Positions 59,118 to 64,000 of a stretch of DNA of 64,000 nucleotides are shown here, piece after piece. Below the pieces are notes generated by a model that was given only the letters and a program-made list of their open reading frames with translations, was not told the origin of the DNA and did no database searches. The position numbers and the translations under genes are program-made. Positions within the stretch are counted from its first letter, which is position 1, and every line of letters starts with the position of its first letter. Source of the stretch: Amphirosellinia nigrospora (Eukaryota > Ascomycota > Sordariomycetes > Xylariales > Xylariaceae); NCBI GenBank assembly GCA_004123355.1, contig SCHM01000001.1:12100193-12164192 (forward strand), in the 5' to 3' direction.

Positions 59118-60018
59118 TCAGAGCCAAGTATCGAACCACCTAACCGCCTGAAAGAAGGCTTGCTCTTTTCCAAACTTCTGTCGGGGGTCGGAGATATTGG
59201 CACGTACGCCGAAGCCATGGGACACAGAGCCGTACAAGGATAATGTGTATGCCTGAGTAGTGTTCAAGAGGAGGGCCTCAATTTGGGAACGTCGCTCTGG
59301 TGGCATCATAGTATCGCCGTCTAGACAACAGTTAGACTTAACGAGAAGCACGATTGACAGAAATAAAATCGGGGGTTAACGTACCAGCTGCGGCAACGCC
59401 AACAGACCCCGTGATTGCCTCAATCTCGGAATCTTGAAGATTGCTAGGATGTGCGGCAAAGCCGACTTTGAGGCCCTTGTCCTCAGACAACCATCTAAAA
59501 GCAAACCGACCGCCGAAGCAGTACCCCGTGGTGGCAATCTTAGTGATGTTCTTAACGTTGCGCAAGTAGTCGACGCCTGTGGCGATGAGTGCGTCCGTTT
59601 CCTCAGGTGTAACGGCGGCTAGGAAGGCTTTTAATTGAGGTGGCGACATCTCATTGAGGTCGAGAGTCGACGGCGTGCCGTTGAAGAGGTCCGGTGCGAC
59701 GACGAAGTAACCCGCACGACCGAAGCTGTCCGCGAGAAGTCTGTTCTGAAGTAGTTGAATGCCATATATATCGGTCAGGTAGAGCACGGCCTTATCCGAT
59801 GGCTCCCCTGTGACATATAGGGTGACTAGGTCTGGAATCAATGCTCTGTTCTAACCGCCTTCTAGTTGGGTTCACGTACCATTATTATGAATTACTTCCT
59901 CTCCAACCGACTCTCCATCGTGGGCAATGATCGAGACATCGGCGACGGGACAGTCGCTAGCTGCGGAGAGGCAGAATCCAAGGCTCCAAAGAGCGGGAAG
60001 GAGCTTAAACCCCAGCAT
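59118..60018 (-). CDS. secreted dienelactone-hydrolase-like enzyme
   Basis: Alpha/beta-hydrolase of the dienelactone hydrolase (carboxymethylenebutenolidase) family. Exons are 60018-59880, 59831-59385 and 59320-59118, all splicing in frame with no frame breaks. The start at 60018 gives a signal peptide (MLGFKLLPALWSLGFCLSAA), so secretion is predicted. Key features are VLYLTDIYGIQ, then RAGYFVVAPDLFNG, the nucleophile Cys in TTGYCFGGRFAFRW, the Asp in AADGDTMMPPERR and the His in GSVSHGFGVR, so the Cys-Asp-His triad is complete. Length (about 260) is usual. It is the nearest enzyme gene to the regulator and MCT transporter, consistent with hydrolysis of an external lactone or ester whose acid is then imported. 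That link is inference. Confidence 0.88.
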
Positions 60019-60874
60019 ATTGGCACGTATCTAAATGGTACTCAAGCGGTTAAGGATCTGTAGAACGAGCGTTCGAGGACCAGAAAGCTAGACTAGCAAG
60101 TATATATATAAATCTCGGTACATTCGGTATCTCCACATCGACACGCGGCATGCTATAACACTATATGCATTGCAGTAACCTACGGAGAAAATCTCCCTAC
60201 AATTACAGGGTCGTGGACCTGTTGCCAAGATGTAAACTGCCTGGATAGGCGGCCAAGCCCATCTTGCCGGCCATCCCGCCAATTTGAATTACCGCTTTAG
60301 GAAGTTGGCGATCAAGACTTGGAGCTCTAAGCGTGGCGGCTAATACTTGGCGCTTGATAATAGGTCCCGAGTCTTCTTTCAACGATGCTCAGGACATGCG
60401 AATTTGGCGGAAACAAATACATCGAAATAAATCCGAGGGCCGAAATCTAGTTAATCTTAACTCCAGTTCTTGAAGATAATAGCATCTGCCTCCCAGGCCC
60501 ATTTTTTTGAGATGATCTCTTGCTGCGCCCTTCCTTTATAGTCGCGCGGTATGTAAATAAACGCGGGGCCGAGGGCAACTGCCGGTTACCGGGGCAAGCT
60601 TATTTACGCTATAAACGATGTCGTTATCAGACATCGGAGGCCGCCTTACTTAAAACGTGCAATGCAAGAAAGTAACATATGTACATATTTCGGTGGGAAT
60701 GGCTGCTAATGCCAAGCAGATTTTTCTCAAATCATTTGGAGTATGGTTGCACTTTTGATCGACAGTCATTGCTAGAATAAGTCTCGTTTACTGCTTCTTC
60801 CACAAGAGAGTCCAATAGTCCGAATCATATAATCTATTATTTTAACGTAGAGTTCGTGTCTCCTCGACGCAACT
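60019..60874. other. intergenic with one short palindrome
   Basis: Promoter side of the hydrolase. CGATGTC (60616-60622) and GACATCG (60630-60636) form a 7-bp inverted repeat. No CGG-N5-CCG site was found here. Confidence 0.45.
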
Positions 60875-61447
60875 TCAACCAACTACCAGGTACCAAGCAC
60901 TAGCCAAAAACTGGGATAAGATCATTAGCGTCAACAAAATAAGGAGGTGGACAAAGAAGAACCCCAGCCAGCAACATGCAGACTTCGCCTGGCCCGGGAT
61001 ACTTGTGCTAGGCTGTCTCCATCTCATCAAATCGCCGTATATTTCGCACCCAAACAGTCCCTCTACGTACACCTGAAAAAGCGTACGCGGTATCGAGCCC
61101 TCTACAATGTTACACACGTCGGCTGCAAGTACTCTCGCCTCCGAGCTGAGTGTCCCGCAATGCTGCTTGAACGAATCTACCAGAGCCTCATGGCTCGCTC
61201 TGTGCAACTCTGCGCCTCTCCAGATGAATTTTCCCGCGTTCGCGGGCTCCATGCCGCGATATGCGAGATACGTCCCGAGCCAGGCGCGAACTTGGGTCGG
61301 GGATGATTGTAGATCTGGGCATGTGGCGATTACTTCTTCCCTGGTCGGCGGGGGAAGGCTATGTTCCGCGTTTTGTGACATGTTTAGATTGTTGTGTAGA
61401 TAGGGTGCGTTAGGATTTTGTGGGAGGTCAAGGATATGGGCATGCAT
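60875..61447 (-). CDS. unknown tail-anchored protein, 190 aa
   Basis: An intact, intronless 190-codon frame that I cannot assign. Start at 61447 (MHAHILDLPQNPNAPYLHNN) follows a CACACAACAACAACT leader typical of fungal mRNAs; a second possible start is Met-23 (MSQNAEHSLPPPTREEV). The middle is soluble and mixed-helical (DLQSSPTQVRAWLGTYLAY, FIWRGAELHRASHEALVDS). The last 30 residues are one strong hydrophobic segment (GFFFVHLLILLTLMILSQFL) with almost nothing after it, the layout of a C-tail-anchored membrane protein. Coding is supported by length, composition and leader only. No family is claimed. Confidence 0.6.
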   Translation of the reverse strand: MHAHILDLPQNPNAPYLHNNLNMSQNAEHSLPPPTREEVIATCPDLQSSPTQVRAWLGTYLAYRGMEPANAGKFIWRGAELHRASHEALVDSFKQHCGTLSSEARVLAADVCNIVEGSIPRTLFQVYVEGLFGCEIYGDLMRWRQPSTSIPGQAKSACCWLGFFFVHLLILLTLMILSQFLASAWYLVVG

Positions 61448-63434
61448 AGTTGTTGTTGTGTGAGGTGTCTAAATACCTTCGTAGGTTAGCGTTTAGTTAT
61501 ATATCTACCAGTCCTTTGTTTACCGAGGCATTGCAATAATATGTTGCTTGTGTCTGAAGCTATGTGCTTGTGGATACGCATGTAGTTGAAGTAGGGTGTT
61601 CTTGGTATCGGCTACTGAATCATATCAATATGCCCTTTGTACAGGTTGGATGTCATAGTGTTGTAAAACAAAGAACATATCGTATAGAGACTCGATCTAT
61701 TACTTCAAGGCATCCAAGGCATACCTGCGCTTCATAGCCCGATACAAGGAGTTTTCACAATGGTGATATTTCAGACATAGCAATCAAATGGAAAGAACCT
61801 TTCAATCATCGATTTGATGATATTGTTAAATATTTTGAAGCAAGACAAAGGATTATACGGGAGTAGTTCAAGGGCCTGTACAGTGGCCATTGTCAGGTGC
61901 TATATTGTCTGAGAAATGATACTTAGCTTCCTCCAATACTGGAGTACCATTGTAGGTTTTCTACATATCAATTAATCCACTGGGGGAGATCATTATGAAG
62001 GTCGACTTGCACTTCAAAAATGTAAGCTGCCACTGCCTGTAAATGTAAGAATGTTTGAACTGACACAGAAAAGAGCCTGCTGTATGTAGTCCAGGCTGGC
62101 CCGCTTTAGAGGCCTTTGAGTAATTGTAAGTATACTACACAATTCGTACAAATAGGGAGAATGTTATGGTAGTGCAGGCCATGGTCGACAAACTACCTCG
62201 GATTTCCTGACACCAAGAAATGTAATGCGCATATCTCCATGTTAGCCCTCATGTAGATATTTGAATGTGACGCTAAGGTCTGCAATTCCGCCTACGCAGG
62301 TTTATCGACGCTTGGTAAGCCGAGAGCACCAGAATAGATGTTTTGAAGCAGTCCAACGTTACCCAAAAGAAGTTGTGAGTGGTTGTGATTATACTTCTGC
62401 CCGGATCTTGCATCGCGCATGGGACGCCTGTGCAAACAGACCTCGTAATGAGGCCTGGGCGTGGCGTTTTGACTCGTTCTGCATGTACATCTATCTGCTT
62501 GGCCTTAATTGGCAATGTAGATGACAAACCGAACATGCTTGTTGGTGATTTTATGGCCTAAAGAAGATCAACGACACGGCAATGTTACTTAAAGATGTTG
62601 CTTAACGGTCTAGCATAACGCTGTGGTTCGACCAATTGGCTTGAAGTCGATGCAAAAGCGTGACTCACCACGGCAAGTTCCATTCTAGGAGAGTCCTATT
62701 AGTCATTTGTTGTTATCAATCAGAGGCTTTGGCTCCCTTGAAAGTCCTGATGGTGGTTTCTAAATGACGTAAGCAGCTTCACTTGCACCGCATCAGAGGC
62801 CAGTGATACCTTTTATCGACTAGACAGTATCAATTCGATTATAGTCGGGCGCTAATGAGATGGTATGCCGAGTAACCTCGGGTCTGTTCGGGAACGTACA
62901 CGACTGATTGCATGCTAAGAGAATAGCTAATTCAAGTTAACAGGCTTGATCTCTTCAGAATCCGTGATAAGGCAAGCTATGCGATATCTTGAGTCAGTTG
63001 GGTGTCCGTGGAATCCACGGGGGATCGGTAGGGATCGTCGTCAGGTAGCCGTGTATAGACTTGGAGAAGGGCGCCGGATGCTCGGATGGATTACCCCTCC
63101 GATGCAAGCTTCACCGCCGAAACCACTACGACATGACGAGTGAGAATCATTATACAGGCCGGGGTAGAGTGCATTGCATACACGATCACATCGCCCATCT
63201 AGCTACATACAACCGTTAACACCATAGGGAATTTGCCAAGACAGACGCCCACGAGCTATCCGTCTTGACATCTATCAACCAAGTTACCTTTTTCGGCTCT
63301 ATCAATAGTACGTGCGCACGTTACCGAGGCACTCCACATCGCGGGGGTATAAAACCTGTCAACAAGCCGAGTTCACTGAACCTCTCTTTTGGGTCATCAT
63401 AGCAACTGAGCACTGTCTCGGACCCCTCAACACT
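61448..63434. other. intergenic, palindrome near right end
   Basis: 2 kb with no recognised gene. CCGTGGAATCCACGG at 63006-63020 is a perfect 15-base palindrome about 415 bases before the next ATG. Confidence 0.5.
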
Positions 63435-64000
63435 ATGGCCGATAACAACAAAATCACCGAACATGACGTCCTCTATGCCGGCGGCGACAAGAAGATCCAC
63501 TACTTGGCTGCCGGCCCGGTTCGGGGCCCCCTAATTCTTTTCATTCATGGATGGCCAGGTACCGCAGTGACCTGGAAGGCGCAAATCGATGCCTGCGCTG
63601 GGCTTGGCTTTCGCGCCATAGCACCCGACATGCCTGGTTACGGGAAGTCGACAGCTCGTCGCGTACTTGACGACTACTCCCAGGAGGCTCTCGTGGAGGG
63701 CATGATGGCTCTCCTCGGAGACACTGGCCGTGACGCTGCCATCTGGGTTGGCCACGACTGGGGTGCGGGCGTGACGTCGTCGGTCGCGACTCAGCATCCG
63801 GAGGCCGTCAAAGCCCTGATCAACATCGCCGTCCCCTTCCGCACGGTCGAATTGGGTTGGGACGGGTTTCTCCCACTCGTGAACAGGGACCTCTACCCAG
63901 CGGACGAGTATGAGTTTGGACAGTGGGATTACATGAAGAACTACGAGGAATCATTCGAGAAAACCGTCGAGTGGTACGACAAAGACCCTGCTGGGTGGTG
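63435..64000 (+). CDS. epoxide-hydrolase-like alpha/beta-hydrolase (3' partial)
   Basis: N-terminal part of a soluble epoxide hydrolase or related alpha/beta-hydrolase; the frame is open to the window edge. Starts MADNNKITEHDVLYAGGDKK. Oxyanion-hole motif HGWPG in LILFIHGWPGTAVTW, then RAIAPDMPGYGKS, and the nucleophile elbow VGHDWGAGV with the catalytic Asp. The cap region begins near the end (LYPADEYEFGQWDYM). The acid and His of the triad lie outside. No frame break and no intron so far. Haloalkane dehalogenases share these motifs, so epoxide specificity is inferred from HGWP and GHDWG. Confidence 0.85.
   Translation, partial: MADNNKITEHDVLYAGGDKKIHYLAAGPVRGPLILFIHGWPGTAVTWKAQIDACAGLGFRAIAPDMPGYGKSTARRVLDDYSQEALVEGMMALLGDTGRDAAIWVGHDWGAGVTSSVATQHPEAVKALINIAVPFRTVELGWDGFLPLVNRDLYPADEYEFGQWDYMKNYEESFEKTVEWYDKDPAGW

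Noticed and set aside
1-60018. A beta-ketoadipate-type aromatic catabolism cluster (dioxygenase plus dienelactone hydrolase)
   Set aside because: The two genes are at opposite ends of the window with unrelated genes between them.

Overview
This window looks like nuclear DNA of a filamentous ascomycete (Pezizomycotina; a Sordariomycete is my guess, not shown). The evidence is short 50-170 bp introns with GTRNGT donors and CTAAC-type branch points, and fungal-specific families: a Zn(II)2Cys6 regulator, a WSC sensor, Fig1, a fungal-length Nup37-like protein and a signal-anchored GH47 mannosidase. Genes are widely spaced, with long intergenic stretches in which I recognise little.

Layout, left to right: secreted intradiol dioxygenase (-, runs off the left edge); AtuA-like protein (+); a tRNA-like Pol III element; a MITE with about 94-bp inverted repeats beside a small secreted-protein candidate (-); WSC-domain sensor (+); Nup37-like beta-propeller protein (+); MDR alcohol dehydrogenase (-) divergent from a secreted GMC oxidoreductase (+); an unknown membrane-anchored protein (+); amino-acid permease (+); GH47 alpha-mannosidase (-); an unidentified decayed gene (+); GNAT acetyltransferase (-); a tRNA-Lys relic; cytochrome P450 (+) convergent with a 14-TM-type MFS exporter (-); a 185-188-bp tandem array with conserved hairpins; Fig1 (-); then a group made of an MCT-type transporter (-), a Zn(II)2Cys6 regulator (+) and a secreted dienelactone-hydrolase-like enzyme (-), followed by a tail-anchored orphan (-) and an epoxide-hydrolase-like enzyme (+, cut by the right edge).

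Two results matter most. First, most of the larger genes read as clean homologues only if the frame is changed by one base at one to eight places, most often one base short in a run of 2-6 identical bases. Spread over unrelated and probably essential genes, this looks like uncorrected sequencing indels rather than a field of pseudogenes, so CDS entries are given as loci with the frame breaks noted. Second, the divergent promoter between the MCT transporter and the Zn(II)2Cys6 regulator carries two abutting CGG-N5-CCG palindromes plus a third near-copy, a strong candidate operator for the adjacent regulator. Together with the secreted hydrolase this suggests a small self-regulated uptake and catabolism module. 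The tandem structured repeat at 49671-50117 is the least explained element.
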